DNA of 64,000 nt from Tessaracoccus sp. OS52 (GTDB taxonomy: Bacteria > Actinomycetota > Actinomycetes > Propionibacteriales > Propionibacteriaceae): the NCBI RefSeq assembly GCF_020687685.1, contig NZ_JAJEWM010000002.1:186001-250000 (forward strand). The letters run 5' to 3'. A model generated the notes under the pieces. The model was given only the letters and a program-made list of their open reading frames with translations. It did no database searches and was not told where the DNA came from. This document shows, in pieces, positions 1 to 8,053 of the stretch (position 1 is the stretch's first letter; each line of letters starts with the position of its first letter). A program made the position numbers and the translations under genes.

Positions 1-605
1 TCGACCCGTTCACCCAGAGTTGCCCCCAGGAGGGCCGCCAGCTCGGGGTCCCGGACAGGCTTGGTGAGCTCACCCTGCGGCAGGAGCAGCGACACCCCGA
101 GGATGACGTAGCGGGCCGTCCCGTCGGCCAGTGTTTCCTGGAATCTGGACGAGCCAAGGGCGAAATCGCAGTCGACGGCGGGGAAGGTTCGCTGAGCTCC
201 CTGCGCCCGGTCCCAGGTCCGGACTGACACGACGACGTCGGCCACGGACTGCCCGTAGGCGGCCGCGTTGTACCTGACCGCGTCCGTGACCGAACCGGGG
301 AGCCAGGAGAGGGCTTCGACTCCCACCCAGCCGGTCTGCACTGCACGGGCGACCAGATCATCCCACTGTTCGCCCGGGGCCGCCGTCACCTGGACGGCGC
401 CGCAGTAGACGAGGTCGTCGGTGTCGCACCCGGTCTCGTCGATCTCCATACCGGTGATCGCGACCCGCACTGATCGGCCCTGAGAAGCCAGGTAGCCGGG
501 TGCAGCGGAAGTGAGGAACAGCGGCACCCCCGTCTCGTCGGCCGCCCGGACCACGGCCAGGAGTTCACGCTCGGTGCGCGCCGTGACAACCTCGGTTGCT
601 CCCAT
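1..605 (-). CDS. MurB-like protein, degenerate, 3' end beyond window
   Basis: Open minus-strand frame from an ATG at 605 running off the window edge (201 residues visible). It aligns by eye with actinobacterial UDP-N-acetylenolpyruvoylglucosamine reductase: the stretches VTAAPGEQWDDLVARAVQTG, VGVEALSWLPGSV and YNAAAYGQSVADVV match the MurB core, and the end (PVRDPELAALLGATLGERV) matches its substrate-domain linker. Hallmark residues are missing. The FAD pyrophosphate loop GGGSN is replaced by TSAAPG. NxGAYG has become NAAAYG. The catalytic FxYRxS segment reads FALGSSRF, without the Tyr-Arg pair. It lies 69 bp downstream of the SURF1 gene. It is probably a paralogue that has lost reductase activity, or a decaying copy; no stop or frameshift is seen in the visible part. 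A true MurB should exist elsewhere in the genome (inference). Confidence 0.7.
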   Translation of the reverse strand, partial: MGATEVVTARTERELLAVVRAADETGVPLFLTSAAPGYLASQGRSVRVAITGMEIDETGCDTDDLVYCGAVQVTAAPGEQWDDLVARAVQTGWVGVEALSWLPGSVTDAVRYNAAAYGQSVADVVVSVRTWDRAQGAQRTFPAVDCDFALGSSRFQETLADGTARYVILGVSLLLPQGELTKPVRDPELAALLGATLGERV

Positions 606-674
606 GGCCCAATTGCACCCCCGCGACGCTGCGATTACAAGAGCTTGCGGGGGACACCCGCCAGCAGCGTCGGT

Positions 675-1391
675 TCAACGAGGACCATCGACGCGGGCCA
701 GCCGTTTCCGCTCGTCCTGCTCGAAGCCCTTGGCGACGAAGATGCTGAAGGCGACGGCCGCGGCGGCGAACACCCACCACTGGAGCGCGTAGCCCTGGTG
801 CATGGCGGTGCCGTCGGTCTCGGGCAACACCGTCTCCGCGCCCGAGAGGCCGAACTCCGCCGACGTTTCCGCCGGAACGGTCACGTAGCCGGCGATCATC
901 GGCTGGGGCCAGTGCTGCACCAGGCTCTGGAGCCGCACCGTCGGAAGGGAACCCTCCGGCGCGTCAGGCGCCACCGTGTCCTGGCTGCCGGCGTCGCCGG
1001 CAAGGAAGACCCCACTCAGCGACATCTCCTCCGGCACGTCCGGCGGGGGTGTGGTGGGCTCGACAGTCCCCAGGACCACGGCAACAACCCGACCGTCGCT
1101 CATCTCGTAGGCCATCACCGAGCGCATCGGCCACTGGGTACCCACAAGCACCGCGTAGTCAGGGAGGAACCGGCCCTGGAGGGTGACCGTGCGCCCGTAG
1201 ATGTCGTCGATGGTGCCGTCCTGTGCGACGCTCTCGGCCAACGAAACGGGCGGTTGCTGAGCCCGCTCGGCCGCGACGTCGGCCACCGAGAACTGGAACC
1301 GCGACATCTGCCAAAGGCCGAGCAGGAGCATCCCGACGGCCACCAGGATGCCCACCCCGACGGTTATGACCTGCTTGGTGCGAAGCTTCAC
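675..1391 (-). CDS. SURF1 family cytochrome oxidase assembly protein
   Basis: 238 residues with the SURF1 layout: an N-terminal membrane segment (about residues 8-27) ending in GLWQMSRF, which resembles the family G-x-WQ-x-x-R motif; a periplasmic central region; and a C-terminal membrane segment (about 205-222) preceded by GYALQWWVF, the usual SURF1 exit motif. SURF1 proteins help insert haem a into cytochrome c oxidase subunit I. The ATG is one base beyond the stop of the ddl gene, so the two are probably cotranscribed and translationally coupled, although their functions are unrelated. The SURF1 identification is firm; the oxidase genes are not in this window. Confidence 0.85.
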   Translation of the reverse strand: MKLRTKQVITVGVGILVAVGMLLLGLWQMSRFQFSVADVAAERAQQPPVSLAESVAQDGTIDDIYGRTVTLQGRFLPDYAVLVGTQWPMRSVMAYEMSDGRVVAVVLGTVEPTTPPPDVPEEMSLSGVFLAGDAGSQDTVAPDAPEGSLPTVRLQSLVQHWPQPMIAGYVTVPAETSAEFGLSGAETVLPETDGTAMHQGYALQWWVFAAAAVAFSIFVAKGFEQDERKRLARVDGPR

Positions 1392-1392
1392 C

Positions 1393-2328
1393 TCAGGCCT
1401 GCTTCGCGAGTTCGACGAGGCCTGCGAACACCGCCCCGATCTCGAGCCCGGCTCCCTCGAAAGCCAGGGGAGCGAGCGACGTCTCCGTCATGCCCGGAGC
1501 GACGTTGCCCTCGATGAACTGCGGAACCCCTTGTCCGTCCACGATGATGTCGGTGCGGGAGAAGTGGCGCAGCCCCAAGGTGTTATGCGCGGCCAGTGCC
1601 AGCTCCTTGGCGGCCTCCAGCTGCTCGCGGGGGAGTTCGGCTGGGGTCACGAACCGGGTGGAGCCGGCGGTGTAGCGGGCTTCGTAGTCGTAGATGCCCG
1701 AGCTGGGGCGGATCTCGACGGGTGCCAGCGCCCGGAGCCCCTCCGGTGTCTCCAGCACCGTGACGGCCACCTCGGTGCCGGTGATGAACTGCTCGATGAC
1801 GGCCATCGGGCCGTAGGCGAACGCCCCCACGAGCGCACCCGGCAGTCCCTCGGCCGAGTCCACCCGGGTGGCGCCCAGCGCGGAGCCGGACCTGGAGGGC
1901 TTGACCATCAGCGGGTACCCGAGCTGCTCGCCGATGGCGGCCATGATGGACTGCGCCCCGAGTTCCTTGAAGATGTCGTGGGGGAGGGCCAGCTGGCGAG
2001 GAGCCGCAAGACCGGCGGCGCGGATGACCGGCGTCGCGATGGACTTGTCGAACGTAAGGCGCGAAGCGGCGGCGGTGGAGCCCACGAAGGGCACCTTGAG
2101 GAGGCTGAGAACCTCACGCAGCGCCCCGTCCTCGCCCAGGCCGCCGTGGAGCATCGGGATCACCACCGGGTCCGTCGAGGTCTCGATCAGGCGCACGAGC
2201 TCGGCGTTGACGTCGGCCTCGACGACGTCGTGCCCCTGGTCCCGCAGGGCCTGCGAGACGCGACGCCCCGAACGGATGGACACGTCTCGTTCATGGCTCA
2301 GCCCACCGGAGATCACAATGATGGTCAT
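1393..2328 (-). CDS. ddl: D-alanine--D-alanine ligase
   Basis: 311 residues, normal for a short Ddl. It forms the D-Ala-D-Ala dipeptide of peptidoglycan precursors in the cytoplasm. Visible motifs are the N-terminal SGGLSHERDVSIRSG (substrate loop), MLHGGLGEDGALRE, the ATP-grasp lysine segment LMVKPSRSGSALG, and the Mg/phosphate-binding C-terminus IEGNVAPGMTETS, which corresponds to ExNxxPGMTxxS. No residue of the core looks lost. It sits 17 bp downstream of the aminotransferase gene and is followed within 1 bp by SURF1, so a minus-strand operon is likely. Confidence 0.92.
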   Translation of the reverse strand: MTIIVISGGLSHERDVSIRSGRRVSQALRDQGHDVVEADVNAELVRLIETSTDPVVIPMLHGGLGEDGALREVLSLLKVPFVGSTAAASRLTFDKSIATPVIRAAGLAAPRQLALPHDIFKELGAQSIMAAIGEQLGYPLMVKPSRSGSALGATRVDSAEGLPGALVGAFAYGPMAVIEQFITGTEVAVTVLETPEGLRALAPVEIRPSSGIYDYEARYTAGSTRFVTPAELPREQLEAAKELALAAHNTLGLRHFSRTDIIVDGQGVPQFIEGNVAPGMTETSLAPLAFEGAGLEIGAVFAGLVELAKQA

Positions 2329-2345
2329 GGGTGCATCAGTCCTTG

Positions 2346-3671
2346 TCAGGAGAGATCTGGGCCGGGTCCGACGGGGCGTCCCGGGTGGATGGTGGGGGAG
2401 TGGACGCCGAAGGTGGTCATGACTTCGAGCTCACCCTCAAGGACGTCGGCGAAACGCTCCACGCCGATCCTGATGTTGTCCGGCGTGGGGAAGCAGTAGG
2501 ACAGGCGCACGTTGCGGGCGCCCTGGCCGTCGGCATAGAACGCCGACCCCGGGACGAAGGCGACGCGCGCGTCCACGCCGCGCGGCAGCATCACCTGGGA
2601 GTCCACACCCTCGGGCATCGTCACCCAGACGAAGAAGCCGCCCTTGGGGCGCGTCCAGGTGCAGCCGGGTGGCATGAAGTCGTCGAGGGCCTCGAGCATG
2701 GCGTCGCGGCGCTGGCGGTACATGTCGCGGTACACGACGATCTGTCCGCGCCAGTCCGACTCCTCCAGGTAGTTGGAGATGGCGAACTGGCTGAACACCG
2801 GGGGACACAGCGTCGCCGACTCCTGGGCGAGCACCAGCTTCTCGCGCACCGCGTGCGGTGCCAGCACCCAGCCGACCCGGAAACCGGGCGCGAACGTCTT
2901 CGAGAATGAGCCCAGGTAGATGACGTCGGCGTTGACGGAGCGCATGGCCGGGACCGGCTCCGCGTCGAGGCTCAGCAGACCGTACGGGTTGTCCTCGACC
3001 ACGAGGACGCCGAACTCCTCGCAGACCCGCAGGACCTCGAGGCGGCGCTCCCAGGGCTGGGTGAGCCCGGAGGGGTTGTTGAAGTTGGGGATGGTGTAGA
3101 GGAACTTGACACGCCTGCCGTCGGCGCGCAGCCGGAGCACCGTCTCCCGGAGGGCCTGCGGGTCCAGGCCGGCATCGTCGCTTGCCACGTGCACGACGCT
3201 GGCCTCGTAGCTGAGGAAGGTGCCAAGGGCCCCCACGTACGACGGCGACTCCGCCAGGACGACGTCGCCCGGGTCCAGGAAGATGCGGGAGACCAGGTCC
3301 AGACCCTGCTGGGAGCCAGCGGAGATCATCACGTCGTCGGGATGGGCCTCGATGCCCTCGAGCGCCATCACGTCGCAGATGTGATTGCGGATGCGAGGCT
3401 CGCCCTGCCCGGAGCCGTACTGCATGATCTGGGTGCCGTGGTCGCGGATGAGCTGGGCCAGGTGGTCGGCGATGTCGGGCAGCGGCAGGTCCTTGATGTT
3501 GGGCATGCCCCCGGCGAGCGAGACGATCTCCGGCCGGTTCGCGACGGCGAACAGGGCACGAACGGCAGACACCCTCATGCCGCGGGTCCGGTTCGCGTAG
3601 TTGTCGATGAACCGGTCGAGCCGGGTATCGAACCTGGGTTGTTCGGGTGTCATGGATCTACTGTGCCCCAT
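2346..3671 (-). CDS. PLP-dependent aminotransferase (2-aminoadipate/MocR-core type)
   Basis: Fold-type I aminotransferase related to LysN/2-aminoadipate transaminases and the catalytic half of MocR regulators, without a GntR helix-turn-helix. The Schiff-base lysine is in YLGSFSKTFAPGFRVGWV (Lys258 from this start). TIPNFNNPSG and VVEDNPYG are the cofactor-pyridine and phosphate-region motifs. SAGSQQGLDLV is the helix cap. A second ATG 18 bp downstream (3653) is equally possible; neither has a strong ribosome site. The substrate cannot be told from sequence. The order aminotransferase-ddl-SURF1 suggests shared transcription. Confidence 0.85.
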   Translation of the reverse strand: MGHSRSMTPEQPRFDTRLDRFIDNYANRTRGMRVSAVRALFAVANRPEIVSLAGGMPNIKDLPLPDIADHLAQLIRDHGTQIMQYGSGQGEPRIRNHICDVMALEGIEAHPDDVMISAGSQQGLDLVSRIFLDPGDVVLAESPSYVGALGTFLSYEASVVHVASDDAGLDPQALRETVLRLRADGRRVKFLYTIPNFNNPSGLTQPWERRLEVLRVCEEFGVLVVEDNPYGLLSLDAEPVPAMRSVNADVIYLGSFSKTFAPGFRVGWVLAPHAVREKLVLAQESATLCPPVFSQFAISNYLEESDWRGQIVVYRDMYRQRRDAMLEALDDFMPPGCTWTRPKGGFFVWVTMPEGVDSQVMLPRGVDARVAFVPGSAFYADGQGARNVRLSYCFPTPDNIRIGVERFADVLEGELEVMTTFGVHSPTIHPGRPVGPGPDLS

Positions 3672-3704
3672 CAGCGCGGGGACACCGGGGACGGTCCGCC
3701 CATC

Positions 3705-4532
3705 TCACGCCGTCAGTGCCTGGATGAAGGCCTCCACATTGCCCGCGAGCACGGTGTGGGTCTGTTCGGTGAGGCCCAGCACCATCACGGCGCTGTCGTC
3801 GACGATCCGGACGCACACGGGCGCGCCGGTGTCCGACGACGTGCCGCAGCTTGCCTCGCCGACCTCGGTGACGTCGGAGATGGCGGCATTGGCCAGGTAG
3901 GTGCGGATGTCCGGCTCGGGCCGGGAGAGCACCACCACGATGCGGTCGGTGCCGTCGCTGTAACCGGAGGTGATGATGCGGCGTTCCTCGATGGCGGGGT
4001 CCATGGACTCGGACACGTCGCCCTGCACGAAGTCGCCCACCTGTTGTGGCGCTGCCAGCTCCCAGGTTGCACTCGGCGACGGCGTGGTCGACGGGGACGC
4101 CGTCGGTCCGGGGGCGCCGAGGGTCAGCCCGAGCCAAAGCGACAGGAGCAGCAGGACCGCGACGCCACCGAGGCCCGCGATCTTGACCCAGAGCGGGATC
4201 GGAGGAGGCGGGTCCGGGATGGCTGCGTCCATCAGCGGGGTGGGGTCGGTCACTGCCGGCGGCGCCTTGGTCACCTTGCGCCAGGAGCCGGACGGGTCTG
4301 GCGTGCCCTCGGGGGTGCCGCTGACCTCGCGGGGCTCGGGGGCCGACGCCGAGGACCGCGCCGACGACGAGCTCCAGGACGAGTACGGCGTACCGACGGA
4401 GGTGGCCGACGTCGCGGACGTCCCAGAGGGCGGCGACACCGCAGTGGCTGCCGTCGGGGCGGACTCGGCAGAGCGACGGGGTACCGGTTGCGGCTCCTCG
4501 TCGCCCTGCACTGGGTCTCTGGGCTCGGTCAC
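3705..4532 (-). CDS. Single-pass membrane protein, function unknown
   Basis: 275 residues. The N-terminal ~110 residues are low-complexity Ser/Thr/Pro/Glu and probably cytoplasmic. One membrane segment follows (about 114-137, IPLWVKIAGLGGVAVLLLLS). The C-terminal domain of about 130 residues ends in EAFIQALTA and carries two cysteines (EASCGTSS, PVCVRIV) that could form an extracytoplasmic disulfide. The ATG is immediately next to the trxA stop, so it is in the trxA transcript. I do not recognise a named family. A link to thiol chemistry is only suggested by its position behind trxB-trxA. Confidence 0.75.
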   Translation of the reverse strand: MTEPRDPVQGDEEPQPVPRRSAESAPTAATAVSPPSGTSATSATSVGTPYSSWSSSSARSSASAPEPREVSGTPEGTPDPSGSWRKVTKAPPAVTDPTPLMDAAIPDPPPPIPLWVKIAGLGGVAVLLLLSLWLGLTLGAPGPTASPSTTPSPSATWELAAPQQVGDFVQGDVSESMDPAIEERRIITSGYSDGTDRIVVVLSRPEPDIRTYLANAAISDVTEVGEASCGTSSDTGAPVCVRIVDDSAVMVLGLTEQTHTVLAGNVEAFIQALTA

Positions 4533-4533
4533 G

Positions 4534-4854
4534 TCAGAGGAGTTCTTCGATGACCTTCTTCAGCGCGTTCTTCGACTTGCCGCCGGAGATCGAGTGAGCG
4601 ACGTCGCCGGACTTGAAGAACTGCAGGGTGGGCAGGCTGAGGATTCCCTGCTGCGCGGCGAGACCGGGCTCCGCGCTGGTGTCCACCTTCACGAACTTCA
4701 CCTGGCCCGCGTAGGTGTTGGACAGTTCCTCGACGATGGGGCTCAGCTGCTTGCAGGGCGCGCACCAGTCCGCCCAGTAGTCCACGACGACCAGCTGGTC
4801 TGAGCCCAGCACTTCGTCTGAGAACGTCGATTCGGTCACATCGGTGACTGCCAT
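4534..4854 (-). CDS. trxA: Thioredoxin
   Basis: 106 residues with the thioredoxin fold: VVVDYWADWCAPCKQL at the active site (Cys31, Cys34), the cis-proline in LSLPTLQFF and the usual ending KKVIEELL. It is reduced by the TrxB encoded upstream and keeps cytoplasmic protein thiols reduced. The dipeptide inside the CXXC is Ala-Pro rather than the classical Gly-Pro. This start is chosen because CAGGAGGAAGAGG lies just upstream of it; a 109-residue in-frame N-terminal extension is possible but has no thioredoxin-like content and overlaps trxB. Confidence 0.95.
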   Translation of the reverse strand: MAVTDVTESTFSDEVLGSDQLVVVDYWADWCAPCKQLSPIVEELSNTYAGQVKFVKVDTSAEPGLAAQQGILSLPTLQFFKSGDVAHSISGGKSKNALKKVIEELL

Positions 4855-4918
4855 TGGTTCCTCTTCCTCCTGTGATCCCCTTCGGGGGCGATGGGCAAGT
4901 CTAGTCCGCGCAAGCCGG

Positions 4919-5857
4919 TCAGTCGGAGAGCGCAGCCAGGAACTTCTCCGCGTCCAACGCGGCCGAACAGCCGGTGCCGGCGGCGGTGATGGCCTGGCGG
5001 TAGGTGTGGTCCACGAGGTCCCCGCAGGCGAAGACGCCACGCAGGTTGGTGGCGGTGGAGCCCTGCTTGGTGAGGACGTAGCCCTCGCCGTCGAGGTCCA
5101 CCTGGCCCCGGACCAGTTCCGAACGCGGCTCATGGCCGATCGCGATGAACAGGCCCTGGACCGGGAAGTCGCGCTCCTCACCGGTGAGGGTGTCGGTGAG
5201 GGTCAGGGACTCCACGGACTTGTCGCCGTTGATCCCGGTGACGGCGGAGTTCCACTCGAAGCTGATCTTGGGGTCCTTCTCGGCCCGGGCCGCCATGATC
5301 GCGGAGGCGCGCAGGGCGTCGCGACGGTGGATGACGGCCACGCTGGAGCCGAACCGGCTGAGGAAGGTGGCCTCCTCCATTGCCGAGTCCCCGCCGCCGA
5401 CGACGGCGATCGGCTTGTCGCGGAAGAAGGCGCCGTCGCAGGTGGCGCACCAGGACACGCCGCGCCCGGACAGGCGGTCCTCGTCGGTGATCCCGAGCTT
5501 GCGGTAGCCCGAGCCCATGGCGAGGATGACCGCGTGGGCCTTCCAGACCACGCCATCGGAGTCGGTGACCAGCTTCACGTCGCCGGTCAGGTCGAGCTCG
5601 GTGGCGTCGTCGGTGATGATGTTGGCGCCGAAGCGCAGGGCCTGCTTGCGCATCTCGTCCATGAGGGCTGGGCCCATGATGCCCTCGGAGAATCCGGGGT
5701 AGTTCTCGACCTCGGTGGTGTTCATCAGGGCGCCACCGGCGTCGAAGGAACCCTCGAAGATGACGGGGTTCAGGGCGGCGCGGGCGGCGTAGATTGCGGC
5801 GGTGTAGCCGGCGGGTCCGGATCCGATGATGATGAGGTCGTGGACCTGGTCGGACAT
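4919..5857 (-). CDS. trxB: Thioredoxin-disulfide reductase
   Basis: 312 residues, the standard bacterial low-molecular-weight form. It transfers electrons from NADPH through FAD to thioredoxin. Visible are the FAD dinucleotide motif GSGPAGY (12-18), the redox pair WCATCDG (Cys137, Cys140), the NADPH motif GGGDSA (154-159), and the C-terminal FAD motif [20 protein letters not shown]. The start follows CCAGGAGCTTGC, a good ribosome site; a longer in-frame start at 5935 lacks one and adds no homologous residues. There are 64 bp between its stop and trxA, so the two genes probably share a transcript. Confidence 0.95.
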   Translation of the reverse strand: MSDQVHDLIIIGSGPAGYTAAIYAARAALNPVIFEGSFDAGGALMNTTEVENYPGFSEGIMGPALMDEMRKQALRFGANIITDDATELDLTGDVKLVTDSDGVVWKAHAVILAMGSGYRKLGITDEDRLSGRGVSWCATCDGAFFRDKPIAVVGGGDSAMEEATFLSRFGSSVAVIHRRDALRASAIMAARAEKDPKISFEWNSAVTGINGDKSVESLTLTDTLTGEERDFPVQGLFIAIGHEPRSELVRGQVDLDGEGYVLTKQGSTATNLRGVFACGDLVDHTYRQAITAAGTGCSAALDAEKFLAALSD

Positions 5858-5943
5858 GCAAGCTCCTGGGTGTCGATTGGCGGGCGCCCCCATCCTATGC
5901 GCCCGCAACTGCGGTTCCGCGCAGGGCTTAACCAAGCGGTCGG

Positions 5944-6912
5944 TCAGTAGGCGAAGGCCTCATCCACCAACGCGGCGGGGACGTCCTCGAGGCGGGCGTG
6001 TTGCCACTTCGGGGCGTTGTCCTTGCGTACGAGCAGAGCCCTCACGCCTTCGAGGAAGTCGACGGGGATGACCGACTCCGCCAGGCGCAGGTCCTGGGTG
6101 AGCACCTCGGGGATGTCAAGGGTCTCGGCGCGACGCAGGGCCCGGAGCGCGACGGTGACCGCGAACGGGCTGCGGGCGCGCAGGTCCTGGGCCGCGCGCC
6201 TGGCGTCGGGGTGCTCGTGGTTCTCCAAGCGGTTTGCGATCTCCACGACGTCGTCGCCGGCGTAGCACTCGTCGATCCACTCGGCGGCGGCGTCGGACAG
6301 GGGAGTGGGGAGATCACCAACGGCCGACTCGTCGGCCAGTCCCATGGCGATGGCGTCACCACCGTTGAACTGGGCCGAGGTAAGGGCAACGTGCGTGCCG
6401 ACGCCACCGGCCCTGGCCAGCTGGTACATGACGCCGGCATCGGGGAAGAAGCCGATCTTGGTCTCCGGCATGGCCATGAGCGTCGAGTCGTCGACGATCC
6501 GGGAGCTGGCCTTGGAGGCGAACCCCAGCCCGCCGCCCATGGTGATGCCGAACATCTCCGAGCGCGTGTGCTTGGGGTAGCTGTTGATCAGGCCGTCGAG
6601 CGCGTACTCCAGTTCGAGGTACTGCAGCCAGGCCCCGTCGTTCGCCACGAGCTCGGCGAGTTCGCGCACGTCGGCGCCCGCACAGAATCCGCGCTCCCCG
6701 GCACCCTTGAACACCACTTGCGAGATCTCGGGCAGCGGCGGCTCACCCTCGTGGCTCTGGCGTCTGGTCCAACCTGTGAGCGCGGAAACCATCGCCTCGA
6801 GCATTTCCAGGTTCAGGGCATTGATGGCCTTCGGCCGGTTCAGCGTCAGGGTGGCGACGCCGTCGTCGACGGTGGCCTGAATGAGTTCCGACATGGCCTC
6901 CAGCGTAGACAC
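5944..6912 (-). CDS. Enoyl-CoA hydratase/isomerase family, 3-hydroxyisobutyryl-CoA hydrolase-like
   Basis: 322 residues of the crotonase fold. [19 protein letters not shown] and [22 protein letters not shown] build the oxyanion hole. [20 protein letters not shown] and the C-terminal [18 protein letters not shown] are typical of HIBCH-type hydrolases (valine catabolism) rather than simple hydratases. A GTG start at 6912 is used here; an in-frame ATG at 6894 (MSELIQATV) is nearly as likely. No other branched-chain catabolic gene is next to it, so the substrate is inferred from family resemblance only. Confidence 0.82.
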   Translation of the reverse strand: MSTLEAMSELIQATVDDGVATLTLNRPKAINALNLEMLEAMVSALTGWTRRQSHEGEPPLPEISQVVFKGAGERGFCAGADVRELAELVANDGAWLQYLELEYALDGLINSYPKHTRSEMFGITMGGGLGFASKASSRIVDDSTLMAMPETKIGFFPDAGVMYQLARAGGVGTHVALTSAQFNGGDAIAMGLADESAVGDLPTPLSDAAAEWIDECYAGDDVVEIANRLENHEHPDARRAAQDLRARSPFAVTVALRALRRAETLDIPEVLTQDLRLAESVIPVDFLEGVRALLVRKDNAPKWQHARLEDVPAALVDEAFAY

Positions 6913-6950
6913 CCACCCGATGCTCGGGAGATCATCCCATGAATATCAGG

Positions 6951-7928
6951 TCATTCGAGCCTGAGCCCGGGCCGCATCCTGCGCAGCACGACGCGCGCGG
7001 TCTCGTCGTCGATGACGAGGTCGGTCGCGACGCCCGCGCGGAGCGCCCCGAGCACCGCGGGTGCCTTGCTGGTGCCGCTGACCACGCAGATCCGCTTCGG
7101 GATCCGGCGCAGCTCGTCGGGATTCATGCCGGTGGCCCGGTCGTTGAACGCCACATCGCGCCAGGAGCCGTCCTCGCGCAGCATGACGGTGCACACGTCA
7201 CCGACGACGCTGGCGGACTTCAGTTCGGCCAGGTCCCTCTCGCTGAGGTAGTTGGACGCGTAGACGTGGGACTGCAGCTCCGAACCGAGCCCTCCGACGC
7301 CGAAGACCGCGACCCGCGTCCGGGCCCGCACCTCGAGCATGTGCTGGGTGCTGGTCTCCAGCCACATCGCGCGCCGGGTCTGGGGATTGTCGAAGAACGC
7401 GGGCAGCGGGAAGAGCTGCTCGTCGGCCCTGAAGGCGGCGGCGAAGCGCTGCAGGATGCTGCCTACGTAGGGCAGGCCCGTCGTGCGGTGGTTTGCGCCG
7501 CCGTTGAGCCCGACGATGGTCACACCGCTCAGGTCCCTGGGCCTGAGGTGCGACGCCATCGCGGAGGTGGTGGTGCCCCAGGCCACGCCTACGGTGTCCC
7601 CGTTGCGCACGGTCTCGTCCAGGAGGGTGGCGGCGACGCGAGCCACCTGTTCCAGCCGGAAGACGCTGCTGGCCCCATGGCGCACGTTCACCAGGTGGGT
7701 CTGGACGTGGAAGAAGCGCTCGAAGAGCTCAGAGATGCGGGTGGAGGGCCGGTCCGGATCCACCACGGTCACCCGGACCAGGCCGCGGTCCTTGGCGTCC
7801 TTGAGGAGCCGCGACACCGTCGAGCGTGAAACCCCGAGCTGGTTGGCTATCGCCTCCATCGTCTCCGCCTGCACGTGGTACATGCGGGCGACCCGTAGCA
7901 GCGTGTCGTTGTTGCGGCGCACGGCCAC
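6951..7928 (-). CDS. SorC/DeoR-type sugar-binding transcriptional regulator
   Basis: 325 residues. The N-terminal helix-turn-helix (about 20-45: EAIANQLGVSRSTVSRLLKDA) is followed by a SorC effector-binding domain (GDTVGVAWGTTTSAM, VVGDVCTVML, RICVVSGTSKAPAVLGAL, the last being the sugar-phosphate pocket). This family responds to phosphorylated sugars or polyols. It is divergent from glpD across a 125-bp intergenic region with an inverted repeat, so control of glpD by glycerol-phosphate or a related effector is the simplest reading (inference). The GTG at 7928 has a second in-frame GTG 6 bp downstream. Confidence 0.85.
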   Translation of the reverse strand: MAVRRNNDTLLRVARMYHVQAETMEAIANQLGVSRSTVSRLLKDAKDRGLVRVTVVDPDRPSTRISELFERFFHVQTHLVNVRHGASSVFRLEQVARVAATLLDETVRNGDTVGVAWGTTTSAMASHLRPRDLSGVTIVGLNGGANHRTTGLPYVGSILQRFAAAFRADEQLFPLPAFFDNPQTRRAMWLETSTQHMLEVRARTRVAVFGVGGLGSELQSHVYASNYLSERDLAELKSASVVGDVCTVMLREDGSWRDVAFNDRATGMNPDELRRIPKRICVVSGTSKAPAVLGALRAGVATDLVIDDETARVVLRRMRPGLRLE

Positions 7929-7976
7929 TCCCTCTCCGGGGGAACGTTGGTTTGTTGCGCCAGCCTACAGGGTGGA

Positions 7977-8013
7977 TGCACGAACGTGCAGCGGCCTTGC
8001 AACTACGTGCAGC
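7977..8013. promoter_or_regulatory. Candidate SorC operator in the glpD promoter
   Basis: TGCACG-AA-CGTGCA is an inverted repeat at 7977-7990. The half-site ACGTGCAGC at 7984-7992 recurs as a direct copy starting at about 8005, 21 bp away (two helical turns). The position between the SorC-type gene and glpD is right for an operator. It is inferred from sequence only. Confidence 0.4.
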
Positions 8014-8053
8014 TGCAGGGAGGGTTGAAATCACGCGGATCGAAGGAGAACGC

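Noticed and set aside
4855-5181. Long N-terminal extension of thioredoxin
   Set aside because: It overlaps trxB out of frame; the 106-residue form has a strong ribosome site and full family length.
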